Of a DNA stretch of 30,733 bases, positions 1 to 7,155 are shown one piece after another (position 1 is the first letter of the stretch; the number at the start of each line of letters is the position of its first letter). The DNA is from an uncultured Collinsella sp. (GTDB lineage Bacteria; Actinomycetota; Coriobacteriia; Coriobacteriales; Coriobacteriaceae), in NCBI GenBank assembly GCA_900541015.1, contig UQIB01000027.1, positions 1 through 30,733 of the forward strand, given 5' to 3'. The notes beneath the pieces are model-generated. The model ran no database searches and had not been told where the DNA came from. It was given only the letters and a program-made list of their open reading frames with translations. A program made the translations under genes and the position numbers.

Positions 1-944
1 CGCACGTTGGGCTTGTCGATGCCCATGCCAAAGGCGTTGGTGGCAACCATCACCTGAATGTCGTCGTCGATAAAGGCACGCTGGCTCTGGCGGCGGGCGT
101 CGTTGCCCATGCCGGCATGGTAGCGGCCAACGCGAATGCCGCTGGGACCCAGCGCCTCGGCAAGCTCGCCTGCCAGCGCATCGACCGTCTTGCGGGTCGA
201 GCAATACACGATACCGCTCTCGCCCGAATGCGCGATCACATAGTCGCGCACCCACGCTGCCTTGGCCTTGTCTCCCATCTCCTCGCAGCCAAAGTAGAGG
301 TTCTTGCGATCAAAACCCGTCACCACGGTCGCCGGGTTTTGCAGGCCGAGCATTTGCTGGATATCGGCGCGCACGCGCTCGGTCGCCGTAGCGGTAAACG
401 CCGCCACGATCGGGCGCCGCGGCAGCGAATCGATAAACTCGCGAATCTGCAGGTAAGCGGGACGGAAATCCTGGCCCCACTGGCTCACGCAGTGGGCCTC
501 GTCAATGGCCACGAGAGGCACGCCGATGCCGCCTTCGGCCGCGGCCTCCTGCGCAAAGGCCAGAAAGCGCGGCTCGAGCAGGCGCTCGGGTGCCACATAC
601 ATAAGCTGATAGCGGCCCTCGCGCGCCCGCTTGAGCACGGTATTTTGCTGAGCCGGCGTAAGGCTGGAGTTGAGATAGCTGGGCCGCGCACCCGCCGCGA
701 GCAACGCACGGGTCTGGTCCTCCATAAGCGACAGCAACGGGCTCACCACAAAGGTGATGCCGGGCAGCATAAGCGCAGGCACCTGGTAGCAAATGGACTT
801 GCCGGCGCCTGTGGGCATAACGCCGAGCGCATCGCGGCCGGCAAGAATCGCATCCACCATGCGATCCTGTCCCGGGCGAAACGAGGTGTAGCCAAAATAG
901 GCGCCGAGCGTGTCGAGCGCCATCTGCTGCATGCTATCGGTCAT
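1..944 (-). CDS. recQ: ATP-dependent DNA helicase RecQ, N-terminal part (cut by window edge)
   Basis: The reading frame starts at ATG 942-944 and runs off the left edge after about 314 codons. It encodes the RecA-like core of a superfamily 2 helicase that unwinds DNA 3'-5' during recombination and fork repair. Visible motifs in order are the Q-motif region FGYTSFRPGQ (residues 17-26), Walker A MPTGAGKS (43-50), the DEAH box in AIDEAHCVSQWG, the TATA motif AAFTATAT, and the motif V region VATNAFGMGIDKPNVR just before the edge. The RQC and HRDC domains would lie outside. AGGA stands about 6 bases before the ATG. RecQ identity is very secure; which paralog it is cannot be told. Confidence 0.96.
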   Translation of the reverse strand, partial: MTDSMQQMALDTLGAYFGYTSFRPGQDRMVDAILAGRDALGVMPTGAGKSICYQVPALMLPGITFVVSPLLSLMEDQTRALLAAGARPSYLNSSLTPAQQNTVLKRAREGRYQLMYVAPERLLEPRFLAFAQEAAAEGGIGVPLVAIDEAHCVSQWGQDFRPAYLQIREFIDSLPRRPIVAAFTATATERVRADIQQMLGLQNPATVVTGFDRKNLYFGCEEMGDKAKAAWVRDYVIAHSGESGIVYCSTRKTVDALAGELAEALGPSGIRVGRYHAGMGNDARRQSQRAFIDDDIQVMVATNAFGMGIDKPNV

Positions 945-975
945 GGTTTCCTAACGTCAGAATCATCTGCCGCCG

Positions 976-981
976 ATTATA
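976..981 (-). promoter_or_regulatory. Candidate -10 box of recQ
   Basis: A perfect TATAAT on the minus strand lies about 32 bases upstream of the recQ start. No good -35 is visible at 16-18 bp, so this is a partial promoter call. Confidence 0.45.
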
Positions 982-1034
982 CGCCGCCACGCGGACCGGT
1001 GCCGCACGGCTATCAGCCACGCTCATTCTGCGGG

Positions 1035-1090
1035 TAGTCATTGGGGACGTTCTTGAATGACCAGTCGTTTAAGAACGTCCCCAATGACTA
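1035..1090. repeat. 56-bp near-perfect intergenic palindrome, family A
   Basis: The arms TAGTCATTGGGGACGTTCTT (1035-1054) and its exact complement (1071-1090) match over 20 bp. The 16 bases between them keep pairing if G-U pairs are allowed, leaving a loop of about 2 bases. It lies between recQ and the GntR gene in non-coding DNA. A larger imperfect relative is at 9458-9550, sharing the GGGGACGT and GACTAGTC words. It looks like a dispersed palindromic repeat; no T-run follows the stem, so terminator function is not supported. Confidence 0.85.
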
Positions 1091-1138
1091 GTCTCTTGAC
1101 AAGCGCGGAAACGTCGCTGGTTGAGCATAAGTCAGCGA

Positions 1139-1236
1139 AAACGCCCCTAAGCGAGCAAGGTGACGTGAAAGAGGAGGGAAGCGTACTTCGGTACGCGACC
1201 GACGATTGAACGTCAGATTGCCGCTTAGGGGCGTTT
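1139..1236. other. Nested structured element with UUCG-capped tip
   Basis: Four helices nest in order: AAACGCCCCTAAGCG (1139-1153) with 1222-1236; GCAA (1155-1158) with TTGC (1218-1221); TGACGT (1161-1166) with ACGTCA (1210-1215); GCGTAC (1181-1186) with GTACGC (1191-1196) around a TTCG tetraloop. An asymmetric purine-rich internal loop, GAAAGAGGAGGGAA against 13 bases, separates the last two. This looks like a folded RNA or cruciform rather than a simple repeat. Strand of action is unknown. No open frame with a ribosome binding site overlaps it. Confidence 0.7.
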
Positions 1237-1249
1237 GCAGCGTCGACCA

Positions 1250-1277
1250 GTTACGCGGTTTAGTAAAACCGCGTAAC
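1250..1277 (-). terminator. 12-bp hairpin directly after the GntR stop codon
   Basis: GTTACGCGGTTT (1250-1261) pairs perfectly with 1266-1277 around a 4-base loop, and the stem abuts the TAA of the GntR gene. No T-run follows on the minus strand, so it may protect the 3' end or pause polymerase rather than terminate intrinsically. Confidence 0.4.
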
Positions 1278-1997
1278 TTACATCACCATAACGTAGCGCG
1301 ATCCCACGTAGTACTGCTTACCCATCAGGACCGGCTCGCCATTGGGGCCGATAAAGCCGGCACGCAGGTTGAGCAGTGGATCGTGCGGAGCGATGCCCAG
1401 CTCGGCCGCCTGCTCGGTATTGGCGCGAACGGCCTCGACCGTGCGGTAGCCAACCGAGACAATCGGCGTTCCGCCAACACGCTCGACCTCGGAAAAAATC
1501 GACTTGTCCTCAAGATCGGCCGTCAACAGCTCACGGTAGGCGTCAAACGGCACAAAGATGTTCTCCTCAAAAATGGGCTCGCCGTCGGCCGTACGCACGC
1601 GCTTGATGTGCAGCAGCAGCGCGTCCTTCTGCAGGCCAAAGAACTCCATCTCGTTTTGACGTGCCGGCACAATCTGGCGATCGACCACATGCGCGCCCGC
1701 CTTCATGTCATTATCGGCACACAGCGCGGTAAACGTCTGCAGCGTCGAAGCGTGGAACTGGCGGTTGATGTGCGGCGTGGAGACAAAGGTGCCACGGCCC
1801 TGCTGCTTAACCAGGTAGCCATCGGAGCACAGCTCCTCGACGGCGCGGCGCACCGTAATGCGGCTCACGTCGTACTGCTCGGCTAGCTCAAGCTCGGACG
1901 GAATACGCTCCTTGGGTGCATAAACACCTTTCTCGATCGCGTCCTTGATTTCGTCATAAATCTGCTGGTAAAGCGGTGCATTTTTGGGCGTAGGCAT
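1278..1997 (-). CDS. GntR-family (HutC/UTRA) transcriptional regulator, 239 aa
   Basis: The N-terminal winged helix spans about residues 8-72. It holds PLYQQIYDEIKDAI, the recognition region SELELAEQYDVSRITVRRAVEEL, and the wing QQGRGTFV. Residues of about 90-235 form a UTRA ligand domain, which in this family senses sugar phosphates, amino sugars or related effectors. The first ATG fits the family N terminus, though the ribosome site is weak. The site ACGTATATAACGT lies 38 bases upstream and recurs at the PTS and EamA promoters. I infer autoregulation and control of the PTS/deglycase genes about 6 kb away. The effector is unknown, perhaps a phosphorylated sugar-amine. Confidence 0.92.
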   Translation of the reverse strand: MPTPKNAPLYQQIYDEIKDAIEKGVYAPKERIPSELELAEQYDVSRITVRRAVEELCSDGYLVKQQGRGTFVSTPHINRQFHASTLQTFTALCADNDMKAGAHVVDRQIVPARQNEMEFFGLQKDALLLHIKRVRTADGEPIFEENIFVPFDAYRELLTADLEDKSIFSEVERVGGTPIVSVGYRTVEAVRANTEQAAELGIAPHDPLLNLRAGFIGPNGEPVLMGKQYYVGSRYVMVM

Positions 1998-2034
1998 ATC
2001 TAATCACTCTTATTGGAATATCGAAATAACTAAT

Positions 2035-2047
2035 ACGTATATAACGT
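2035..2047. promoter_or_regulatory. Putative GntR operator, site A (autoregulatory)
   Basis: ACGT-ATATA-ACGT: two self-complementary ACGT half-sites around five A/T bases, upstream of the GntR gene at 1278-1997. The same architecture is found at 8112-8124 and 9385-9397. The sequence also supplies A/T-rich -10-like words for the GntR gene. Confidence 0.6.
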
Positions 2048-2089
2048 CTAGTTTCATGTTACCTCATATTGATAAAACGATACACCCTC

Positions 2090-2122
2090 CCTACCAAAAA
2101 GCGACAGCTTCATTTTGGTAGG
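2090..2122. other. Intergenic hairpin between yitT-like gene and GntR gene
   Basis: CCTACCAAAA (2090-2099) pairs with TTTTGGTAGG (2113-2122); AAGC/GCTT pairs inside. TTTT follows only in the plus direction, where no gene ends, so its role is unclear. The stretch 2123-2216 beside it holds no gene that I can support. Confidence 0.4.
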
Positions 2123-2216
2123 TTTTATCTGGGTAAACGAGAGCCTCTAAAAAGCAACGGGGCTTTCGAGGGGCTCATGCTGATGGGTTACCTCAGGCCG
2201 GCAAAATGCCAAAACC

Positions 2217-3224
2217 CTACTTGCCGTCGTCCTGCTGTAGGCTGTCCTGCTCGCTGAGGCGCGCCTGCCTGCTGGCCATGCGCGCGGGCTTGTCGGGATC
2301 GGGTACGGCCGTGGGCATGGGCTCGTCGACATGCCCGCCCCACCAGCCGCCCACAAAGTTGAGCGTGTGGAACACGTTGATCACGGCGCCGGGATCAATG
2401 TCACACACCAGCTTGATAATGTCCTGACTCTCGTAGGTCGAAACAACGGCGTGCAGCAGGTACATCTTTTCACGGCTGTATCCGCCGATGACCTCAGCGC
2501 AGCTAATGCCATGCTGAAAATGGTCAACATAGGCGGTCATGACCTCGTCCGCCTTGCGCGTCGTGATCTGCAGCGTCACGCGGTCGTAGCGACGATAGAA
2601 ACTGTCGATGGTCTTGGTTGAAATAAACTGAAACACGATGGAGTACGCCGCATTGTCCCAGCCAAACATAAAGCCAAAGATCGCCAGGATAAAGCAGTTG
2701 AAACCAAAGATGACGCCCCAGATGGTCTTGCCCGTGTGGTTGGAAACCCACAGCGCGATAAAGTCGGTGCCGCCAGTGGATGCGCCGGATTTAAGCGCGA
2801 TGGCAGCGCCCAGACCCGAGACCACGCCGCCAAAAATGATGAGCATGATCTTGTCGCCCAAAAACGGCGCGAAGTGAAAGACGTTGAGGAACAGCGACGA
2901 GAGCACGACCTGCATCATCGAGAAGATGACGAAGCGCTTGCTGATGCCGCTCCAGCATAGGAGCGCCACGGGGATGTTGAGCGCGAGCATACCGAGCGAG
3001 ATGTCGATGTGAACGCCGCCCAGCGAGGTAACGCGATCGAGCAGGACCGCAACGCCGGTGAGGCCGCTCGGAAGCAAGTCGGCGGGCTGAATGAACGCCT
3101 GGATCAGGAATGTCTGGAGAACGGCGGAAATCGTGACCGCCACGGCAGTAATAGCGCGGCGGACGATGGTGAGGCGGCCGAGTACGAGCACTCGGTCCGT
3201 GAGCTGATCGATGGCGTTCGCCAC
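2217..3224 (-). CDS. YitT family membrane protein, 335 aa
   Basis: This is an integral membrane protein of the YitT/DUF161 family with a C-terminal cytosolic DUF2179 domain; the biochemical function of the family is not established. About five hydrophobic segments lie between residues 20 and 195, including the conserved stretches LLPSGLTGVAVLLDR and LKSGASTGGTDFIA. The soluble C-terminal part starts near residue 210 (RRYDRVTLQITTRKADEV) and contains SREKMYLLHAVVSTYES. The charged tail after about 300 is low complexity. The start is GTG at 3222-3224, preceded by AAAGGAG at good spacing. It is flanked by intergenic repeats and appears monocistronic. Confidence 0.9.
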   Translation of the reverse strand: MANAIDQLTDRVLVLGRLTIVRRAITAVAVTISAVLQTFLIQAFIQPADLLPSGLTGVAVLLDRVTSLGGVHIDISLGMLALNIPVALLCWSGISKRFVIFSMMQVVLSSLFLNVFHFAPFLGDKIMLIIFGGVVSGLGAAIALKSGASTGGTDFIALWVSNHTGKTIWGVIFGFNCFILAIFGFMFGWDNAAYSIVFQFISTKTIDSFYRRYDRVTLQITTRKADEVMTAYVDHFQHGISCAEVIGGYSREKMYLLHAVVSTYESQDIIKLVCDIDPGAVINVFHTLNFVGGWWGGHVDEPMPTAVPDPDKPARMASRQARLSEQDSLQQDDGK

Positions 3225-3362
3225 GCAGGCTCCTTTCGAAGGCAGATGTAGTTGTGGGGTATGTCCGCGATTGTAGCATGGAGCGTGCGGGGGCGCTTCA
3301 ATTCACCCTCTCTCGACAACCAAAGCGGGACCAGCAACCCCACGACCAAAGGCCCAAATTAC

Positions 3363-3481
3363 AAGTGAGTAGACTTTACGCGACCTGCAGAGCACACCCA
3401 AAACCGCCACCCCTGTGACCTGCGGTTTTACTAGAGCAGATGCGCTTTGTGCTCGTCCTGCACCAAAAAGTCTACTCACTT
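3363..3481. repeat. 119-bp element with 15-bp terminal inverted repeats and inner helices
   Basis: The ends AAGTGAGTAGACTTT (3363-3377) and 3467-3481 are exact complements. Inside, TGCAG+AGCACA (3386-3396) pairs with TGTGCT and CTGCA (3448-3453, 3458-3462), and AAAACCGC (3400-3407) pairs with GCGGTTTT (3422-3429). It fills most of the 354-bp gap between the YitT and HAD genes, where I see no gene. It could be a miniature mobile element or a folded RNA. Confidence 0.7.
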
Positions 3482-3578
3482 AATCCGAATCGAAGCCAAA
3501 CGGATCCAAATAGATGGCAAATTAAGCCAATCCGCAGCAAAAGACGCGTGAATCAGTGCTTCTCGCGGCGGATTGACG

Positions 3579-4208
3579 CTACAAAGCGGCCAAAATGTCG
3601 GTCAGATTATCGATAACGGCATCGGCTCGCGATTGATCGAGGTTGACGCCCTCGTGCGGACGCAGTGCCAGGACGCGGGCGCCGGAGCGTTTGCCGGCCT
3701 CGATGCCTAAAGGCGAATCCTCGATAACCAGGCACTCGGCAGGCTCCACCCCCAGCGCCTCCATGGCGCGCAGGTAGATCTCGGGGTCGGGCTTAAACGC
3801 GCTGCACTCGTGACCGCTGATGGTGTAGTCCAGCACGTCGGCGATGCCGGCGATCCCCACCAGCTCATCAATCAACTCGCGATAGGACGAGCTCGCGATG
3901 GCACACTTCACGCCGCGCTCGTGCAGCTCACGCATCACCGGCTCCGTTTGCTCGTTGAGCAGCTCGGCATACGGAACGGGGTGATCCGGGCTGTAGACTT
4001 GCTTGTACTCCACGCGCAGACGCTCGCGCAGCTCAATATCGTCGGGCACCAGCGCCTCCCAAATGGCGGGCTCGTTAGACCCCGAAAGATCGGGAATCTC
4101 GTCAAAGTGGAACCCCTTCTCTTCCATAAACGCCACGCGGCGACGGTTGTAGAACCACTCGGTATCGACCAGCACGCCGTCCATGTCAAACAGCACTGCC
4201 TTGATCAT
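3579..4208 (-). CDS. HAD-superfamily phosphatase / beta-phosphoglucomutase-like hydrolase, 209 aa
   Basis: This is a cytosolic Mg-dependent HAD hydrolase, subfamily I, close to sugar-phosphate phosphatases and beta-phosphoglucomutases. Motif I is FDMDGVLVDTE with Asp8 and Asp10; motif II is the serine run in CAIASSS; motif III is the Lys of FKPDPEIY; motif IV is VIEDSPLGIEAG. A helical cap follows motif I. I chose the second ATG (4206-4208) because AGGAG sits 6 bases before it; an in-frame ATG two codons earlier overlaps that site. It lies just downstream of the deglycase terminator, so read-through could link it to sugar-phosphate metabolism. The substrate cannot be told from sequence. Confidence 0.9.
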   Translation of the reverse strand: MIKAVLFDMDGVLVDTEWFYNRRRVAFMEEKGFHFDEIPDLSGSNEPAIWEALVPDDIELRERLRVEYKQVYSPDHPVPYAELLNEQTEPVMRELHERGVKCAIASSSYRELIDELVGIAGIADVLDYTISGHECSAFKPDPEIYLRAMEALGVEPAECLVIEDSPLGIEAGKRSGARVLALRPHEGVNLDQSRADAVIDNLTDILAAL

Positions 4209-4227
4209 ACGCATCTCCTCTCAAGAA

Positions 4228-4261
4228 CAAAAAAGGGGACGGGGCGCAAACCCCATCCCCT
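4228..4261 (-). terminator. Intrinsic terminator of the PTS-deglycase operon
   Basis: On the minus strand a GC-rich stem AGGGGATGGGG/CCCCGTCCCCT (one mismatch, 6-base loop) is followed by a run of six to seven T. It lies after the deglycase stop (4295) and only about 20 bases before the HAD start codon. Confidence 0.88.
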
Positions 4262-4294
4262 CTCAATCAACCCGTAAGGTCTACTTACTTGTGA

Positions 4295-5278
4295 TTAGTA
4301 GGAAAGCTTCCACATGTAGCGACGCATGGTCAGCGGATGCTGACGGGCCTCGGCGATCTGGTTGCCGTACTCGCGCATAACGGCGAGGTGCAGCAGCGGG
4401 TTGAAGTAGGTGACGACGCTCGCGGGCACAGCGTCAGCCAGGCCGTAGTCCTTGGAGTCGATCAGAGCGACCTTGGCGCCCATGCGCTTAAGGAAGGTGA
4501 GGGCGCGGGCGTCCATCGGACGGGTAGCGCCATCGGACATGAAGAAGACATAGGGCTTACCCTCGGTGGAAACCTCGAACGGGCCGTGGAAGTACTCGCC
4601 GGTGTTGTAGGCGGCGGCGTCGATCCACTGCATCTCGGTGAACAGGAAGGCGGCGTGAGAATAAGCCATCTTCTCGGAGGCACCGGAAGCCATGAAGTAG
4701 ATCATCTTGTCGTCCTTGAAGTCCTTGGCGAACTTCTTGGCGAGCTTCTTGCAGTGCTGAGCGGCGTTCTCGCAGAGCTCGAAGACGTTGGTGAGGCCGG
4801 TGATCATGTCCTCGTAGTGGTCATAGCCCTCGGTCTGCTGAAGGATCTCGACAGCAAGAGCGATGGCATAGCCAGGCTTCTCGCACTTGGCAGCGAAGTT
4901 GGCGTGGAAGCCGTGAACGATGACGTAGTCAGCGTCGACGGTCAGAGCGGAGCCAGCCTTGTTGGTGAGGGAGACGACCGGGCAGTTGTGCTTCTTGGCG
5001 GTCTTGTTGGCCTCGACGGTCTCGGGCGTGGACCCACCGAGGGAGCAGGTGATCACGAAGGTGTGCTCGTTGACCCAGGAAGGCGTGTCGTAGTTGAACT
5101 CGTTAGCGGTGAAGATCTGAACGTTCAGCTTGTCCGTGTTGTTGGCCAGGAAGTACTTGGCGGGGTAAAGGTCGGACATGGAAGCACCGCAGCCGACGAA
5201 AGCGACGCTGTGGATCTCGTGGTTGGACAGGACGTCAGCGACGATCTGCTTAGGGAGGTTAAGGTCGATCTCGTACAT
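4295..5278 (-). CDS. SIS-domain fructosamine-6-phosphate deglycase (FrlB/GfrF-like), 327 aa
   Basis: It has two SIS domains, about residues 20-150 and 185-320, at the usual FrlB length. FrlB-type enzymes cleave fructoselysine- or glucoselysine-6-phosphate to glucose-6-phosphate and the amine. The glutamate/histidine pair 16 residues apart that serves catalysis in FraB and GlmS is kept as Glu215 (FTEMQW) and His231 (GEYFHGPFE). The end RRYMWKLSY resembles the RRYYGGLVEY end of FrlB. I chose ATG 5276-5278, behind AAAGGAA, over an in-frame ATG 11 codons earlier. It follows the PTS EIID gene on the same strand, 199 bp away with two hairpins between, and ends at a strong terminator. The exact substrate is inferred from context. 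Confidence 0.88.
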   Translation of the reverse strand: MYEIDLNLPKQIVADVLSNHEIHSVAFVGCGASMSDLYPAKYFLANNTDKLNVQIFTANEFNYDTPSWVNEHTFVITCSLGGSTPETVEANKTAKKHNCPVVSLTNKAGSALTVDADYVIVHGFHANFAAKCEKPGYAIALAVEILQQTEGYDHYEDMITGLTNVFELCENAAQHCKKLAKKFAKDFKDDKMIYFMASGASEKMAYSHAAFLFTEMQWIDAAAYNTGEYFHGPFEVSTEGKPYVFFMSDGATRPMDARALTFLKRMGAKVALIDSKDYGLADAVPASVVTYFNPLLHLAVMREYGNQIAEARQHPLTMRRYMWKLSY

Positions 5279-5368
5279 CTGACACATTCCTTTCGATTTT
5301 TGCGGCGCCACATTGCCGGGCGCTCGCAGGGTTACCGTGGTTTGGGCCGAGTCGCCGGCCCGTTAAGG

Positions 5369-5399
5369 ATGCGACAAAGGGACTGTCCCATTGTCGCAT
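5369..5399. other. Intercistronic hairpin 2 between EIID and deglycase
   Basis: ATGCGACAA-a-GGGAC (5369-5383) and GTCCC-a-TTGTCGCAT (5385-5399) form a near-perfect palindrome around one base. No T-run follows in the direction of the operon. It may tune expression between EIID and the deglycase, or be another dispersed palindrome. Confidence 0.6.
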
Positions 5400-5412
5400 T
5401 TTAGGGATGGAA

Positions 5413-5443
5413 GCCTGCCTGGGGTATGGGATGCCAGGCAGGC
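5413..5443 (-). other. Intercistronic hairpin 1, just after EIID
   Basis: GCCTGCCTGG (5413-5422) pairs perfectly with CCAGGCAGGC (5434-5443) across an 11-base loop, 35 bases past the EIID stop. Only a weak T-poor tail follows on the minus strand, so it may be a partial terminator or a 3'-end stabiliser that separates PTS from deglycase levels. Confidence 0.55.
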
Positions 5444-5477
5444 CCCCGGGGGAAAGCGGTTAGACGCTTGGTCGCGA

Positions 5478-6311
5478 CTAGGCCAGGATGCCGGCCGCGG
5501 AGAGGGCGATGCCGCCCACGATGGCGATCACGAGAAGCCAACCGGTGTTGACGTTCTTCTTGATGAGCCAGTACATAAGGCCGGTGAGGCCAAGGGAAAT
5601 CATCTGGGGCATCATGCCGTCCAGGATGTCCTGGATAACGACGGTGCCCTCAGCGAACTGCAGCGGGGTGGTGGCGCCGATCAGCGTAGCGATCATGCCG
5701 CCCACGGACATAAGGCCCACGATGCCGCAGACATACATGAGCTTCTCCATGAGGTCGCCGCCCTGAAGCTTGCTCAGGTACTCGTGGCCGCCCTGATAGC
5801 CCATCTTGGCTGCGAACCAGGTGATCAGCACAGAGGGGACGATAGAGATGAGCATGGCCAGGATCGGGCCCATGATGGAGCCCTGCTGAGCCAGCTGAAC
5901 GCCCAGGCCAAAGGCGATAACGCGGATGGTGCCCTGGAAGAAGGAGTCACCGATGCCGGAAAGCGGGCCCATGAGGGAGGTCTTGACCGCGTTGATCGAA
6001 TCGGGATCGAAGTTCTCGGGATCCTTGGCGTACTCCTCCTCCATGGAGGCAGTGAGACCCAGGATGAAAGCGCTCGTCTGCGGGGTGCAGTTGTAGAACG
6101 CCATGTGACGGTGGTAAGCCTCTTTCTTAGCAGCGAGCTGCTTGGGATCGGACTCATCCGGATAGAGGCGATCGAGCGTGGGAACCATGCCGTAGAGGAA
6201 GCCCATGTTCATCTGACGCTCGTAGTTCCAAGAGGCCTGGATGGCCCAGGAGCGCCAGAAGAACTGGCTGACCTTCTTGTTCAGGGACACGTCCTTGGTT
6301 GCGGTTGCCAT
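5478..6311 (-). CDS. PTS mannose/fructose/sorbose family EIID component, 277 aa
   Basis: EIID is one of the two membrane subunits of mannose-family PTS permeases and pairs with EIIC to move sugar during phosphorylation. The N-terminal part holds the typical WAIQASWNYERQMNMGFLYGMVP. Then come PLSGIGDSFFQGTIRVIAFGLG (about residues 110-131) and hydrophobic segments to the C terminus. ATG 6309-6311 is clearly the start because AAGGAGG precedes it; upstream in-frame sequence overlaps the EIIC gene. Thirteen bases separate it from the EIIC stop, so it is cotranscribed. With fructosamine deglycases nearby, transport of an Amadori-type sugar-amine is inferred, as in the Salmonella gfr genes. Confidence 0.95.
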   Translation of the reverse strand: MATATKDVSLNKKVSQFFWRSWAIQASWNYERQMNMGFLYGMVPTLDRLYPDESDPKQLAAKKEAYHRHMAFYNCTPQTSAFILGLTASMEEEYAKDPENFDPDSINAVKTSLMGPLSGIGDSFFQGTIRVIAFGLGVQLAQQGSIMGPILAMLISIVPSVLITWFAAKMGYQGGHEYLSKLQGGDLMEKLMYVCGIVGLMSVGGMIATLIGATTPLQFAEGTVVIQDILDGMMPQMISLGLTGLMYWLIKKNVNTGWLLVIAIVGGIALSAAGILA

Positions 6312-6324
6312 AGTGTGTTCCTCC

Positions 6325-7119
6325 TTAGTCTTCGTCGTCTTCGAGCGGATCGTAGTCGGAATCGACACCGGCGGCTGCATGGGAACCGTTGAACTTGAAG
6401 CCCATGAAGACGACAGCCAGGCACACACCGATCAGAGCGACCGCGATGACGGACAGGTTGAGGTAAGCGGCGAGCAGGAAACCGATGAACAGGAACGGAG
6501 TCATACCCTTCTTGATCATCATGGTGAGCAGCAGGGCCAAGCCGTAGGCGGTCATGATCTTGGTCGAAACGTTCAGACCAGTGGACAGCCACTCGGGAAC
6601 CATGTTGACGATGGCCTGAACCAGGTCGGTGCCAACAAAGACGGCGAGGAAGATCGGCAGGAAGTACATGACGGCGTACAGACCGGAGCCGGCGCAGATG
6701 TGCATACGGTAGGCGGTCTTGAACTTTCCGTTATCGATCGCGCTATCGGCCACATGGGTGAGGGCGGCGATGATGGAACGGAACACGATGCCGAGGAGCT
6801 GACCCAGGACGGCGACCGGGATGGCGATCGTCATGGCGGTCTCGGCGGAAGCATCGGTCAGGCACGCAAAGGCAGCGGCCACGATGCCACCCAGGACCAT
6901 ATCGGGCGGAACGGCGGCGCCGACCTGCACCAGGCCCATGGACACGAGCTCGACGGCGGCACCGACGGCAAGGCCGGTGGGCACATCGCCCAGCAGCAGA
7001 CCGACGAGCGTAGCGCCAACGAGGGGCTGCTCGAAGTTAAGACGACCGAGCAGGCGGGAGTCCCACATGCAGAACACGCCGACGAGGCCGACGAGCACCG
7101 CACTGATGAACGTATTCAT
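6325..7119 (-). CDS. PTS mannose/fructose/sorbose family EIIC component, 264 aa
   Basis: This is the sugar-binding membrane channel of the permease. It opens with a hydrophobic segment (MNTFISAVLVGLVGVF) followed by the conserved QPLVGATLVGLLLGDVPTGLAVGAAVELV, and carries PPDMVLGGIVAAAFA and several later transmembrane segments. The acidic tail DSDYDPLEDDED is cytosolic. The start at 7119 has AAAGGAG upstream. The spacing is 36 bases to EIIAB and 13 to EIID, the canonical A/B-C-D order. Specificity rests mainly on this subunit and cannot be read directly; context points to fructoselysine- or glucoselysine-like substrates. Confidence 0.95.
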   Translation of the reverse strand: MNTFISAVLVGLVGVFCMWDSRLLGRLNFEQPLVGATLVGLLLGDVPTGLAVGAAVELVSMGLVQVGAAVPPDMVLGGIVAAAFACLTDASAETAMTIAIPVAVLGQLLGIVFRSIIAALTHVADSAIDNGKFKTAYRMHICAGSGLYAVMYFLPIFLAVFVGTDLVQAIVNMVPEWLSTGLNVSTKIMTAYGLALLLTMMIKKGMTPFLFIGFLLAAYLNLSVIAVALIGVCLAVVFMGFKFNGSHAAAGVDSDYDPLEDDED

Positions 7120-7155
7120 ACCCTTCTCCTTTCAGTCAGGCAAAAGCCTGGTTGA

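Noticed and set aside
5279..5311. Longer start for the first deglycase (11 extra residues)
   Set aside because: The extra residues overlap the ribosome site AAAGGAA of the downstream ATG and are unlike family N termini.
4337..7155. Chain of long plus-strand open frames opposite the deglycase and PTS genes
   Set aside because: Their Val/Gly/Asp/His-rich composition mirrors the sense codons; no homology, and the minus-strand genes have clear motifs and ribosome sites.
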